From Trichomonas tenax (lineage: Eukaryota > Parabasalia > Trichomonadida > Trichomonadidae), in the NCBI GenBank assembly GCA_023091735.1, contig JALKBU010000007.1, positions 62,001 through 126,000 of the forward strand: a DNA stretch of 64,000 bases, written 5' to 3'. How positions within the stretch are numbered: position 1 is the first letter of the stretch; every line of letters begins with the position of its first letter. Under the pieces are notes generated by a model. That model saw only the letters and a program-made list of their open reading frames with translations. It did not search any database and was not told the origin of the DNA. Below are positions 9,687-19,702 of the stretch, piece by piece. The translations under genes were made by a program, and so were the position numbers.

Positions 9687-10844
9687 TGCTTCATTCAAGA
9701 ATTCTCAATCTTCGATATTATCGCAACTTCATCGCAAATAAGGCATCAACAGTCGACAAATCACAAGTGCGAAGCTTTTCTACTCAGTTTATGGTTTGCT
9801 GTCTGTTGGCGCCTTCGAGATTTGCTCAGTACTTAGTCATTCGACATTCTTTTTACAAATATACATTTTCTATTGCATCATGATGTTTCTAGAACGAACG
9901 ATGATTTAAAAACCTCGGAGTGTCTCAGAGAATGCGATAAATCCGAGTATTTCATCAACAATACGCGTTTTTGATGTCTAATGATATGACAACAGATAGC
10001 TTATGCGTAACTGTTCGTCATGTTAGACAATACGAGTTATCTTTGATTTATAATCACAATTGTTTACAAATATTTTTAAAAACGATCAATTTCTGGCATC
10101 AACTATACAGACATTTGTTGCTCTGGAGAGCCTATGCCAGAAGCAGATAATTTTTGATGATATTCTTTTTTTACAGATCGGAAATTGTCCGACCAGATTG
10201 ATCGGCCATTTTATTTTCTCTCCATGTTCTATACAGGCCTGGGCAATATGAATTTAAATATAGTTGACTATAGTCATTATTAGAGATAGATAAAATTTAA
10301 ATTAAATTTTCAAACGCTCAGATTTGATTAATTAGAATAGATACAGCATTCTGCACATGCGTAGATCAATATATATGTATATAATTTTCATCCCCTAAAT
10401 ATTGGATGCATCCACTATTTAAATACAGTGTCAATCAGGTGTATCACAGGCGTGATTTTCGAGGGTTTTTGAAATGCGTAGGAGCAATTATAAAGGGAAT
10501 ACTGGAATTCGAATCAAGCATCATATTATAATTTAAATCTTTCTCAAGATTACATCATGTACACTATTATATTCAAGCTTTTTAAGCTTGATATTATTTT
10601 GAACTTTTAATGAACTATGTATACATTGCTTGATACTTTGTGAATAAGGAATAGCTAGATTTTTGAGAAGGTGTATAATCAATGTAAGTGCTAAAACGAA
10701 TAATTAACAATGAAATTTTAGATTTTAATGAAAATAATTTATATTTCATATAAATTTATTGGAGAAAAGTGAAACTATACATATGCAGATCTATTAAAAC
10801 TCAAGTTGAAATTTCCCAAAATATTATGTAAACGAACATTTTCG

Positions 10845-10851
10845 TCACTTT
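10845..10851 (+). promoter_or_regulatory. Inr-like box of the DRC5-like gene
   Basis: TCACTTT about 13 bases before the ATG at 10865, inside CGTCACTTTTTTCTAATA. A variant of the recurrent motif (TATGTAAACG) lies about 20 bases further upstream. Confidence 0.6.
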
Positions 10852-10864
10852 TTTCTAATAACGA

Positions 10865-12115
10865 ATGAGTAGCGAGCAAGACAAAACTAAGGCAGAGGAG
10901 CAGCCACAAGACAACGGCCTCCCGAAGTCATTCACAGTTCTCCCGCCTATCGCAAATCCAAAAATTCCACGCCTAGTAGACCTTTGCGTTGATACAATAA
11001 TCAAAAACTTCACGGATTGCTCGAAGCTTCATTTAATTCCGAGAAAATACCAAACAAAAATCCTTCAGAAACTCCCACTCGACATCAAACTCTCACACGC
11101 CGTGATGACAATTCCAGATGGACTTTATTGGAAGCGAATCGTTCAAGCTAAGTACGCTAATGTCCCACATGACCCTAAGATGACGCAGTGGAAGTGCTTC
11201 GTTCTCGAACAAGTCGCAAGCAACGCGCTCGAAAACGCAACAAAAGAATCAATTGACCAAGTTTTCGAGGATTTGACGTCCTTCAGCCCATTCATCAGAT
11301 CCATTAAGATGTCCAGATGCCCAAGCAAGGTATCAATGGCAAAACTCTTCAGAACATTCAGAGGTTTGAGGAAATTAACGCTCATTTATGGTGAGCCACG
11401 TAGAAACTTCGCACAGTACGAAGAATTCGATCAGTTCACAATACAGCCTGAAATGAGCGCATCACAGAAAGACTGCACAGCATTACAGAAAGATTTCGAA
11501 CAAATCGGCTCCTTCTGCGCGTTAGAGGAATTCGAAATGTCCGACAACTCTCTCACAGACAAGTGCGCACAGATCATCGGTTACGGTCTCATTCACTTGA
11601 AGAGATTGACATCTTTAACATTCGCACACAACGAAATCGGTAACAACGGCTTCCAGAACCTAGTTCAATGTGTCAGATCAGCTCCAATCAGATATATCGA
11701 TGTTTCAGACAACAAAATTGGTGCTAGCGGTGTTCAGTCACTTGCAGCTGCTGTTGAGAAGAACACAACACTCGAACACCTTAATCTTAGCAGCAACCAG
11801 CTTAGCGACAAAGGTGTGTATGGTGTTTCTCAGATTATCGAGAAACTACCATCATTGAAGTATCTCGACATTTCTGGTAACAGAATCGAACATTTCACAG
11901 AGATTATCGAAGCTCTCAAGAAGAACACAACATTAACAGACTTTATCGCTGCTGCAAACCCAATTTGTCCAGAAGATCAGGAAGTGTTTGTTAAATTCGA
12001 TCAGTATAACCAAACACTCCAGACAATCGATGTCAGATACTATCCAACCAATGAAGAGGACTATGCTATTAAGACAACGGAAACATCTGAGGCACCTATT
12101 CTCAGAATCAAATAA
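10865..12115 (+). CDS. DRC5/TCTE1-like leucine-rich repeat protein
   Basis: Probable nexin-dynein regulatory complex subunit 5, a flagellar axoneme protein that restrains and coordinates dynein. The N-terminal half has the TCTE1-type signature: a LVDLCVDTIIKNF helix, a LPLDI stretch and a GLYWKR phrase. The C-terminal half (about residues 220-360) contains at least five ribonuclease-inhibitor-type LRRs, for example FEMSDNSLTD, LTFAHNEIGNNGF, IDVSDNKIGASGV, LNLSSNQLSDKGV and LDISGNRIEHF. At 416 residues it is slightly shorter than human TCTE1. The stop is followed directly by TAAA. Alternatives are other LRR axonemal proteins; the N-terminal match makes DRC5 the best call. Confidence 0.72.
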   Translation: MSSEQDKTKAEEQPQDNGLPKSFTVLPPIANPKIPRLVDLCVDTIIKNFTDCSKLHLIPRKYQTKILQKLPLDIKLSHAVMTIPDGLYWKRIVQAKYANVPHDPKMTQWKCFVLEQVASNALENATKESIDQVFEDLTSFSPFIRSIKMSRCPSKVSMAKLFRTFRGLRKLTLIYGEPRRNFAQYEEFDQFTIQPEMSASQKDCTALQKDFEQIGSFCALEEFEMSDNSLTDKCAQIIGYGLIHLKRLTSLTFAHNEIGNNGFQNLVQCVRSAPIRYIDVSDNKIGASGVQSLAAAVEKNTTLEHLNLSSNQLSDKGVYGVSQIIEKLPSLKYLDISGNRIEHFTEIIEALKKNTTLTDFIAAANPICPEDQEVFVKFDQYNQTLQTIDVRYYPTNEEDYAIKTTETSEAPILRIK

Positions 12116-13727
12116 ATTATGTTCAATTTTATTTCATACACTGTTCACTTTTTTATTAAAAGGTTCTATATTCTATTTTCAAGTAGTAATTGCTTTGAAA
12201 TCAATCATTTCATTTCAAATCGAAAATATTTCTTCAACCACATATTATATCACTAGAATATCTATGTATTTAGATTTGGATTATCGAGTTTAACAAATAT
12301 CAAATTGCTAGTGCTTTAATCAGACAAATAAAGATAAACTTTTAATTTGAATGATGAAATAAAATTTTTTGACTTGTGGTTCAGTTTATTTTAATATACC
12401 CAGAAATGCTATATTATCGTTATTAATACATAGTCTGGAAAATGATAGTGACTCGGATTTGGAGTAAATTATATTTTTTTGACTTGTAAAATATTGAATA
12501 TGACACAAACAGTCAAAATGCATCAAAGTTAAACAATCGATGAAACATCACAGACTCGGAGTTTAAAGACAAATTTTAAAAATTAGGCCTTATTTAAACA
12601 TGAATTACCCAGAAAAGAAAAGCGTAGAATTGAATTAAAACCGATAAAATAAACAATCTACGGCATTTTTTGACAAGTAAAGACCAGAAGCGTCACATTT
12701 TACCCGCAAAATCTATGTCCTCCCTCACCCTGAAATCTTGATTAGCTAATCAGTTTTGCCACCTTTAATGAGTAGAAAGATTGCAGGGCTAAAATACTCT
12801 ATAATGCACTATAAAAGTCTGAAAAAACAGAATTTTGATAAAAAAACGAAAAATTTATGCAAGAAAAAATAAACATCTCAAAAAGTAAATGGACAAAATT
12901 GCAGGTTTTAGTTATTGTCGATACAACAAGACGGGAGAGAATTGTCTGCATTCAAGCTAGAGTCTGATCTGTAGGCGTCCTCTCTCACAAAACAACGAAA
13001 ATAGAGAAGATATGGAATAATTAAATCTCGATTCTTCATAAGAAAACTTCCTTATTACATCATGAAGCTGAGCCTTGCAATTTTTCCCTGCCCATCTCGA
13101 AGATGGAGAGGTATTCAAGGAAAAAGCAAGATTCCTAACAGACAACGACACAAAAAACGTGTTGTGATTGCTCAACTTGATACAGAGTAGCATTCAAGCA
13201 ACTTAAGACTAATGAATCTCGTGATCCATCAGAATCTCAATGAATATTACCTTTTGATTCATTAGAGATGTACTCCATATTCATCAGACTCTGATTGCGT
13301 GCACTTTATGCTCCCAGAAGAGGCGATTTTGAAGGCGCCGATCACGTTTTGAAGGCCGCAAAAACTAAAGTCCAAAAAATAACTTTTTCTGAAGTTTACA
13401 CTGATTAAAAGTATGAAGAAAAAATAATAAAATATTTTTCGTTTACAAAGCTCTTAAAGTTGACAACAATTTGACTTTATTTTTTGCCGGCACTATAAAT
13501 TTTAATCTCCATATAACATTTATTTTTAACCATTTTTCGATATTTCGAACCTACACACATAGAACAATCTATAGCAATTATCAAATATATTTATAAAAAT
13601 TCTATAATTATGTATATAAACAGTAGTATAACAAAGATGATGAAAAGTCGGTTGAGTAATATTCTCAAATATTGAGAAGATTGAAAGAACGATATAACTT
13701 TTTTTCTTCTTCAGTAAACTTTAACAA
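12116..13727. other. 1.6 kb intergenic, no gene seen
   Basis: No convincing gene. Three copies of a TTTTTTGACTTGT or TTTTTTGACAAGT phrase occur (near 12366, 12475 and 12666), close variants of the TTGACATGTAAA motif found elsewhere. A minus-strand frame at 12957-13193 (78 codons) has no domain. ACTCGGA-type phrases repeat near 12451 and 12554. Confidence 0.45.
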
Positions 13728-14252
13728 ATGGATAATGAAGAAGTAGTTGAACGACAGAAAGAGCATTCCAAACGCAAATTCACCGAGGAAGAGGACAAGC
13801 TTATTCTCGATATGGTAGAACAGAATGGAATTCATTATTGGAAACAGATAGCGGCTGCTCTTAATGGTAGAACCGCCAGGCAGGTACGTGAACGATGGAA
13901 ACATTATCTCTCACAGGATATTCAAAAAGCTCCGTGGAGTAAGCAAGAGGATGACTTATTAGAAAAACAATACAAAAAACATGGACCAAAATGGAGTTTG
14001 ATCGCTAATATGTTACCAGGCAGAACAGACGTAAATATCAAAAATAGATGGGCCTTGCTTTGCAGAAAGAAATCTAAAGAAATTCAATCCGCTCCAAAAC
14101 CAGCACCGCCTAATATTATTTATCAGACAATAGATATTCCGATCCAAGATGACAGTGTAGCTTTCGACAACCTTTTAAAGGAATTCGCAAAATTACAAGA
14201 TAAAGTTAATGAAGATATCACAGACGATTTATTCGCCCACTTCAACTTCTAA
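13728..14252 (+). CDS. R2R3 Myb-like transcription factor
   Basis: Small nuclear DNA-binding protein of 174 residues with two Myb repeats. Repeat 1 (about residues 16-65) opens KFTEEEDKLI, with Phe where the first Trp is usual, and contains YWKQIAAALNGRTARQVRERW. Repeat 2 (about 67-115) has WSKQEDDLLE, KWSLIANMLPGRTDVNIKNRW. The remaining ~55 residues are acidic with no domain. Trichomonads use small R2R3 Mybs as promoter-binding factors, including factors that recognise sites near the initiator, so this is a plausible regulator, target unknown. A related protein is encoded at 61090-61638. Confidence 0.93.
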   Translation: MDNEEVVERQKEHSKRKFTEEEDKLILDMVEQNGIHYWKQIAAALNGRTARQVRERWKHYLSQDIQKAPWSKQEDDLLEKQYKKHGPKWSLIANMLPGRTDVNIKNRWALLCRKKSKEIQSAPKPAPPNIIYQTIDIPIQDDSVAFDNLLKEFAKLQDKVNEDITDDLFAHFNF

Positions 14253-15624
14253 CATGTTTATGTGTATAATAATAGATTAATTATATTTGTTCTATTTATA
14301 AAATCCTTCAAATGTTTTTATATATTTACTGATAAATTACGTTTTTAGCTCATATCTATACAGCTACAGTACTTAACAGCAACAGGACTTCATGGCTTGC
14401 ATGGAGTTCAGCTCAAATGAAGGCAATTATTAGTGACCAACAAATTTATTTCTGCGATACTTCAAATTCAGACTGCAAAACTAGGTTGGTTGACTTTTTC
14501 GAGGCGTTCTAGTGGTAGAAATCCATTCCAAAAGACTGTTAAGAAATGTCACGTTTCTGAATCTTAAATCGACACTTCATTTTACTTTAGTCATGATATA
14601 CCAATGACATGTAATTGCAGAAAATCGGAAAATCAGTAATTTAGGGTCTTGTTGTTAATTCTTGAATTTTCCAAACGAATGAGTTCTGGCCTTCATTGAT
14701 GATTATTTGGCAAAACACATGATTGAATATTCAGTTCTCTATGTTTCAATGCGATATCTTTATACATGGCATTTTCATTGGGAATTACAGTCGTGCCATT
14801 TACAAATTTCCAAAATATTTTATGTATTAATTCCCTATCATATGCACAATAATTTGCTCACGATAAGACTTAAAAAAAGGTATGTGCAATTTCTCTTCAT
14901 TTCTCTTCAAGATATGAATTCACTATACCATTTCGTACAATATTATATCATTATATGAGGTATGATTCCTGTTGTATTTTTCGATCCACACAGTAATCAT
15001 TCTTGATTTATTAACTTGAAGAGTTATATTAACATGTGATAAACGTGTTTTAATACTTTTAGTTTCCACTAAATTGGAAAACACTGCTGATGAAGAAAAT
15101 CACATATATACCGCTTAATGAAAAAGATGATTTATGGATTATCAAGTAAAATCTGCAATATAACTAATAAATTTAACATAGAATCATAGAACATATCAAT
15201 GAAAAATGATTTGATGCATCAAATAGTTAAAATTGCATATTATAGTGCTATGTTGTGATGTTTTTTGTTGATGCGATTATAATGACAGTAATTCCTTACA
15301 AATACAAAAACTGATAAATAAATTATTTGTAAAGTCAAAAAACATATGCCATGTAAATATTTTACAAAAACAAAAATTTAGAAAAGCTTTAGATTTTGAA
15401 CCAATAAAGAAATTCATCCATCTTTTCGCGGTAGATTTCAATGAAATTTCATATAGAAGCCAAATAGGCAAAGACCAAACATGATCTCTAAAATTTTGGA
15501 TCTCAATTCAATTATTGGCCAAAATGAAAATTTTCAATAGAATATGCATATGTAGATATCATATCTGAGTTTTTGATGCCACCTTTTGCGCTCAGACTTT
15601 GAAAAGTTTGGCACTTTTTCAAAA
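14253..15624. other. 1.4 kb intergenic with one possible relict frame
   Basis: No gene with a normal start. A plus-strand open stretch at about 14340-14511 (some 55 codons, no ATG at its head, ends at a TAG) reads like protein (SWLAWSSAQMKAIISDQQIY) and may be a gene fossil of unknown family. Other frames (14707-14958, and 15277-15471 on the minus strand) look random. No Inr match is clear for the downstream SPT gene; GGCACTTTTTC at 15610-15620 is the nearest box. Confidence 0.4.
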
Positions 15625-17043
15625 ATGTTACCAGAGATTCGTGAGCTCGAGCTCAAGATCTTCGCGTATCTTAACTACGTCATTTGCTTCATCACAGGTT
15701 TCGTGCGCGACTTCATCGACAAGCAGTCCGGAAAGGGCCGTAAAGTCGTTCCAAAGGGCTATGTTCCATTATTCAACGATTTCGCCGACTTCTTCACACG
15801 CCGTTACTACCACAGAATCAACGACTGCTTCGCTAGAGTCGTCACATCCAACGCTGGCGCTTTCATGGATGTCAAGGTCGCAAAGAAAAATGATGAATTA
15901 GACCAGTCCATTTACTTCACAGGCGAGACACGCAGAATCATGAACCTCGGTTCTTACAACTACCTCGGTTTCGGTGACCCAGATGAGTACTGCACACCAG
16001 TCGTTAAAAAGATGCTCGACCAGTACGGTCCAGCCACATCTTCTGCACGTGTTGAGGCCGGGACAACACAAGTTCACAAGGAATTCGAAGAAACAATCGC
16101 CAAGTTCCTCGGCACAGAGGATGCTATTTCATATGGTATGGGTTGGGCTACAAACGCTACAGTTATCCCAGCTTTCATGAAGAAGGGTGACTTGATCATT
16201 TCCGATGCCCTCAACCACAACTCCATTATCACAGGTGCTCGTGCTTCCGGTGCTACAGTTCGCGTTTTCCGTCACAATGATATGACCAACCTCGAAGAGC
16301 TTCTCCGTTCCAACATCTCCCGCGGTCAGCCACGCACGCACAGACCATGGGGCAAGATCCTCGTCATCGTTGAAGGTATCTACTCAATGGAAGGTGAAAC
16401 ATGCAAGCTTCGTGAAATCGTCGCCCTCAAGCAGCAGTACAAGTTCTACCTATGGCTAGATGAAGCTCACTCCATCGGCTGCATGGGTGCCACAGGCCGT
16501 GGCTGCTGCGAGCACCTCGGTGTCAACCCAAGAGATGTCGACTTCCTCATGGGTACATTCACAAAGTCCTTCGGCGCTGCTGGTGGTTACATCGCTGGCT
16601 CAAAGAAGATCATTAACTACTTAAGACTCAACTCATTCGCCAACATCTATGCTGATGCTATGCCAGTCCCAGTCGCTCAGCAGGCTATGTCCGTCATCAA
16701 GGTCCTCATGGAGAACGAAGAAGGTGCTAAGAGAATCAAGCAGCTTCATGAAAACTCCACATGGTTCAGAAACCAACTCAAGGAACGCAAGTTCAATGTC
16801 CTCGGCGAAGATGGCTCTCCAGTCGTTCCAATAGTTATCCCACCATTCTCATACTTCACACATATTTCACGTAAGGCATTCGAGTTGAAGCTTGGCCTTG
16901 TCGTCGTTTCATTCCCAGCTGTAGATATCCTTCAGGGTCGTATTAGAGTCTGCATCAACTCCATCCACACACGCGAGGAGTTGCAAAACGCTTTGGATAT
17001 CCTCGAGGAGTGCGTCAAAGACATTCCAGCCAAGGTTGAGTAA
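15625..17043 (+). CDS. Serine palmitoyltransferase, LCB2-type catalytic subunit
   Basis: PLP-dependent enzyme that condenses L-serine with a fatty acyl-CoA to give 3-ketodihydrosphingosine, the first step of sphingolipid synthesis at the ER. The alpha-oxoamine synthase fold is complete: MNLGSYNYLGFGD, DALNHNSIITGARASGA, the DEAHSIG cofactor site (Asp279, His282) and GTFTKSFGAAGG with the PLP-binding Lys314. The lysine and the SFGAAGG phrase identify the catalytic LCB2 rather than LCB1. At 472 residues it lacks part of the long N-terminal extension of animal SPTLC2, though a hydrophobic segment (about residues 8-28) could anchor it to the ER. The start is the ATG at 15625; the frame is open upstream only from a TTG. 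The stop is TAAA. No LCB1 is seen in the window. Confidence 0.94.
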   Translation: MLPEIRELELKIFAYLNYVICFITGFVRDFIDKQSGKGRKVVPKGYVPLFNDFADFFTRRYYHRINDCFARVVTSNAGAFMDVKVAKKNDELDQSIYFTGETRRIMNLGSYNYLGFGDPDEYCTPVVKKMLDQYGPATSSARVEAGTTQVHKEFEETIAKFLGTEDAISYGMGWATNATVIPAFMKKGDLIISDALNHNSIITGARASGATVRVFRHNDMTNLEELLRSNISRGQPRTHRPWGKILVIVEGIYSMEGETCKLREIVALKQQYKFYLWLDEAHSIGCMGATGRGCCEHLGVNPRDVDFLMGTFTKSFGAAGGYIAGSKKIINYLRLNSFANIYADAMPVPVAQQAMSVIKVLMENEEGAKRIKQLHENSTWFRNQLKERKFNVLGEDGSPVVPIVIPPFSYFTHISRKAFELKLGLVVVSFPAVDILQGRIRVCINSIHTREELQNALDILEECVKDIPAKVE

Positions 17044-17899
17044 AAAAATTCTCATAATTTTTTTCTCATAATAAAAAACATATTTCTTTATTGGCTCAAA
17101 AAAATAAAATTAATACAGTTGTACTTAGACATTTTGAATGGTAGATATTTATGGAATGAGTTTTTTTTTAGTGTGCAGAGTGCATTTGACAGTTATTATA
17201 TCTAGGGAATGCACAAGGGTATATCAACCAATACTTATTTAATATCATAAAACATATAAAAATGCTTTGATTTTCATTATCATGCAAAACTTATCAATAA
17301 TATATAGTTTTCCCACAAAATTATCATTAATCATACACAATATAATAATCATTTTATAGAAAAATAGATTTTTGGCAATATTTGCATCTAGATGATTTAG
17401 ATCAACCGAAATAACGTATTTTCTATAGAGAGTATATAGAGCAAATAGTGTACATGTACTATAGGACATGCTTATTCAAAGATTTGCTATAAATATAAAA
17501 TGAATATAAAAATCTTCGAACATCAAGAACTTTAAAATGCGAAAATTGTTAAAAGGTAGATGCAGCAGTAGCTGTGTGTACATATAGCTGAAAGCTAACA
17601 TAATGAATTTTTGGAAGAAAATATTTCATTGCAATTTGCTGTAAAATGAGAAGCAATTCATTAAAATCAATTGATATCGATAGGTGAATGATATTGAAGA
17701 CGAAATTCATGATTTATTATTGAAAAATATCAAAAAGTATATTTGTTCGTAATGGTTATAGACAAAACATAAATTATAACGCTGCTTTATAAGTATTTTG
17801 CATAAAGATGTTGTTAGGAATTATGACTTTATTCCGATGAAGTCCAATGAAAGATAGAATCATATGAACTGTTGCAGAAAAGTAACATGCCACTTAAAA
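17044..17899. other. Intergenic, no gene seen
   Basis: AT-rich DNA between the SPT gene and a broken ankyrin gene. The minus-strand frame at 17245-17469 is hydrophobic and Lys/Ile/Asn-rich, typical of chance frames here. The last bases (ATGCCACTTAAAA) form a degenerate initiator-like box just before the ankyrin pseudogene ATG. Confidence 0.45.
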
Positions 17900-18873
17900 A
17901 TGGCATCATTTGCTAACTTACTGTTCAAGACGGTCGGGGATGAAGAAATCCCAGAGTGCTTTAGAGTTCTCAAAGATGTGATGCAATTTGTAACACAAAA
18001 TCAACTGGAAAAGGAACAAATTCAACAAATCTTCTCCGAATTGTGTGACAAACAGAAAGAAACTATCATCAATCCTGTATTAATCGGGTTTATCATAGAC
18101 CATGCTTCATTTATGAACTTTCAGTTTTTTTCAAAATGGTTCATGAACGTCAAAACTTCGATTATACACCTCAGAATGAAGACCTTAAGATTGTTCTCAA
18201 TAGTTTAGGCTTTAAATTCAACATTCACTCTAATAGGGAAGCATCTGATATTCTTAAAATTTATCCTCTTGGAACAGCTTTCCCCTCAATTGCATGAGAC
18301 AAACTTGAAGAACTACAGGTTGAGGCAATGAAAGAATCTTTTGATGGTAATCAAAAGCATAATGGATTATCATTGATTGATGCAGCAAGTAAATATGGAT
18401 CAGAAAATTGTTTTGAATATCTCAAATTGATAGGAAGCACAATTACATATGAAACATTTGTTCATGCAGTTGAAGGAGGTAACAAAAACATTATCATGTC
18501 TTTATTCAATGACGGTCATACAATATCGGATGAAGATTTAGACACCGCGATAATTATCACCATAATGACATTTTCAATTGGCTTCTGGAACAAAAAGGAT
18601 CAATCGGAAGAATGAATGTTGCAAAGAGCTTTTATTATGGAAACTTCGAAGTCTTTTTATTTCTTACTGGAAATGAGATTGTTATCGAATTAGAATTCAA
18701 GTTTGTTCATTTATAACTCAAATCAATCATTCATATTTTATCATCATTATGATATGGAATCAATCATTTCCATTTTATCATCATTATTATATAAATACCT
18801 ATTATCAAATGCAATTGAAATGAAGTCTCTTGAAATTGTTGAATATCTAAAATTGAAAGGCGCTATGCATTGA
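17900..18873 (+). pseudogene. Broken trichomonad ankyrin-repeat gene
   Basis: The 5' part encodes the helical N-terminal region typical of the large trichomonad ankyrin (DUF3447-type) family: MASFANLLFKTVGD at the start and, later, NFDYTPQNEDLKIVLNSLG. Ankyrin-like units follow (GLSLIDAASKYGSENCFEYL). The frame is broken at least three times: a frameshift near 18127-18135 in a run of seven T, an in-frame TGA near 18295-18297, and another shift near 18555. The reading then continues (DIFNWLLEQKGSIGRMNVA) to a TAA at 18713-18715. One more degraded unit (MKSLEIVEYLKLKGA) is visible at about 18790-18873 after a short tandem repeat. A normal Inr-type box and ATG survive, so it may still be transcribed. 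Confidence 0.85.
18721..18794 (+). repeat. 37 bp tandem repeat in ankyrin pseudogene
   Basis: Two units (18721-18757 and 18758-18794) built on AATCAATCAT followed by ATTTTATCATCATTAT. The same family of units occurs in reverse orientation at 46526-46638, also inside an ankyrin relict and in the same orientation relative to that gene. Confidence 0.8.
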
Positions 18874-19429
18874 GTGAATATTCAGCTGAATGTTCTAGAT
18901 GATTAAAAAAAACACTTTTCTCAAATATTTATATTCTGGAATTGGGCATTCGTATTCTTACAAACATATTTCATTAGATGTATCGGTACGGCGGTATGTT
19001 TCTCATAAATAATATATCCATCCAATGTTATTCATGAGTAAATTCCCAAATTTAGCCATGTAAAATGGTTATATTCAGCATGAAGACCACAATTACTTTG
19101 CTTCTTTGAAGAAGCATGCTGAATATACTAGTAATTTCACTTTTTGCTAATAGATATTCGGTCAATATCTTCTAGAAAAGGCAATTGTATTAAAATTTTG
19201 ACGAAAATTGACAACCTCCGCCATGTAAAATAAACAAAATTCCTACCGCACTACTTTACATTACAAATCCAATTTTACATGTCATAAACCATGATATTTT
19301 TGTTTTTTTTAATTTAAAATTAATAATAACAAAAGAGATTTAGTAAATCTATGGAAAATTATAATGATAAGTATAATTTGAGTCTGTATAAAATGATTAT
19401 TTGAATGAAGAATATTTGGATTTTGAGTA
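18874..19429. other. Intergenic with recurrent CATGTAAA motifs
   Basis: No gene seen. Three copies of the recurrent motif lie here: AGCCATGTAAAA (19054-19065), CCGCCATGTAAAA (19218-19230) and TTTTACATGTCA (19273-19284). Confidence 0.5.
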
Positions 19430-19651
19430 TTATTCGACAACTGTTTTTGCAGGTGGCTCTATTATATCTGTGCTCTTTTGGCTGACAATTTTATTGATGT
19501 TTTCTATTGCTTTCTTTAAATTTTCTGCTGGTATCTCTTTTTCGACGTCGAATTCAGGGTCACCACCATGCTCAACGATCTGGAGGGCCAAGTAGTTCGC
19601 TAAACCTTCAAGGTAATCTATCTCATTCTTAATGAAATTCCTTGATTCCAT
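19430..19651 (-). CDS. Small acidic helical protein, 73 residues
   Basis: I do not recognise the family. The protein is compact and not low-complexity: it begins MESRNFIKNEIDYLEGLANY, continues LALQIVEHGGDPEF and IPAENLKKAIENINKI, and ends KTVVE. The predicted structure is mostly alpha-helical with a short proline-containing tail, compatible with a small subunit of a larger complex. It is transcribed divergently from the SMCR8-like gene with only 51 bp between the two ATGs, so the two probably share a promoter. Its composition differs clearly from the chance frames of the region, which are Phe/Ile/Lys-rich. No function is claimed. Confidence 0.65.
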   Translation of the reverse strand: MESRNFIKNEIDYLEGLANYLALQIVEHGGDPEFDVEKEIPAENLKKAIENINKIVSQKSTDIIEPPAKTVVE

Positions 19652-19702
19652 TATAATTTTTAAAATAAGGGTCTCAAAATTAATTAAGGGGTGAAAATAG
19701 TG
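19652..19702. promoter_or_regulatory. 51 bp bidirectional start region
   Basis: Only 51 bp separate the two divergent ATGs. No clear TCAYT box is present on either strand, unusual for this window, so the start signals of this pair are not identified. GTG and ATG codons overlap just before 19703; the ATG is preferred. Confidence 0.45.

Larger units (their letters stand above)
5737..10844. other. 5.1 kb gene-poor, repeat-rich interval
   Basis: I find no convincing protein-coding gene. All frames here are short and lack a recognisable domain; the longest are 99 codons at 8294-8593 and 87 codons at 8590-8853, both on the minus strand. The interval holds a tRNA-like fragment, several inverted and direct repeats listed separately, and a small GC-rich patch near 8725-8770. 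The 8400-8830 stretch contains several sequences that read TCACTTTT on the minus strand, so it may derive from a multicopy promoter or element. The overall picture is decayed mobile or repeated DNA. Confidence 0.55.

Noticed and set aside
12957..13193. 78-codon minus-strand frame
   Set aside because: No domain, no start signal, and it sits in repeat-bearing spacer.
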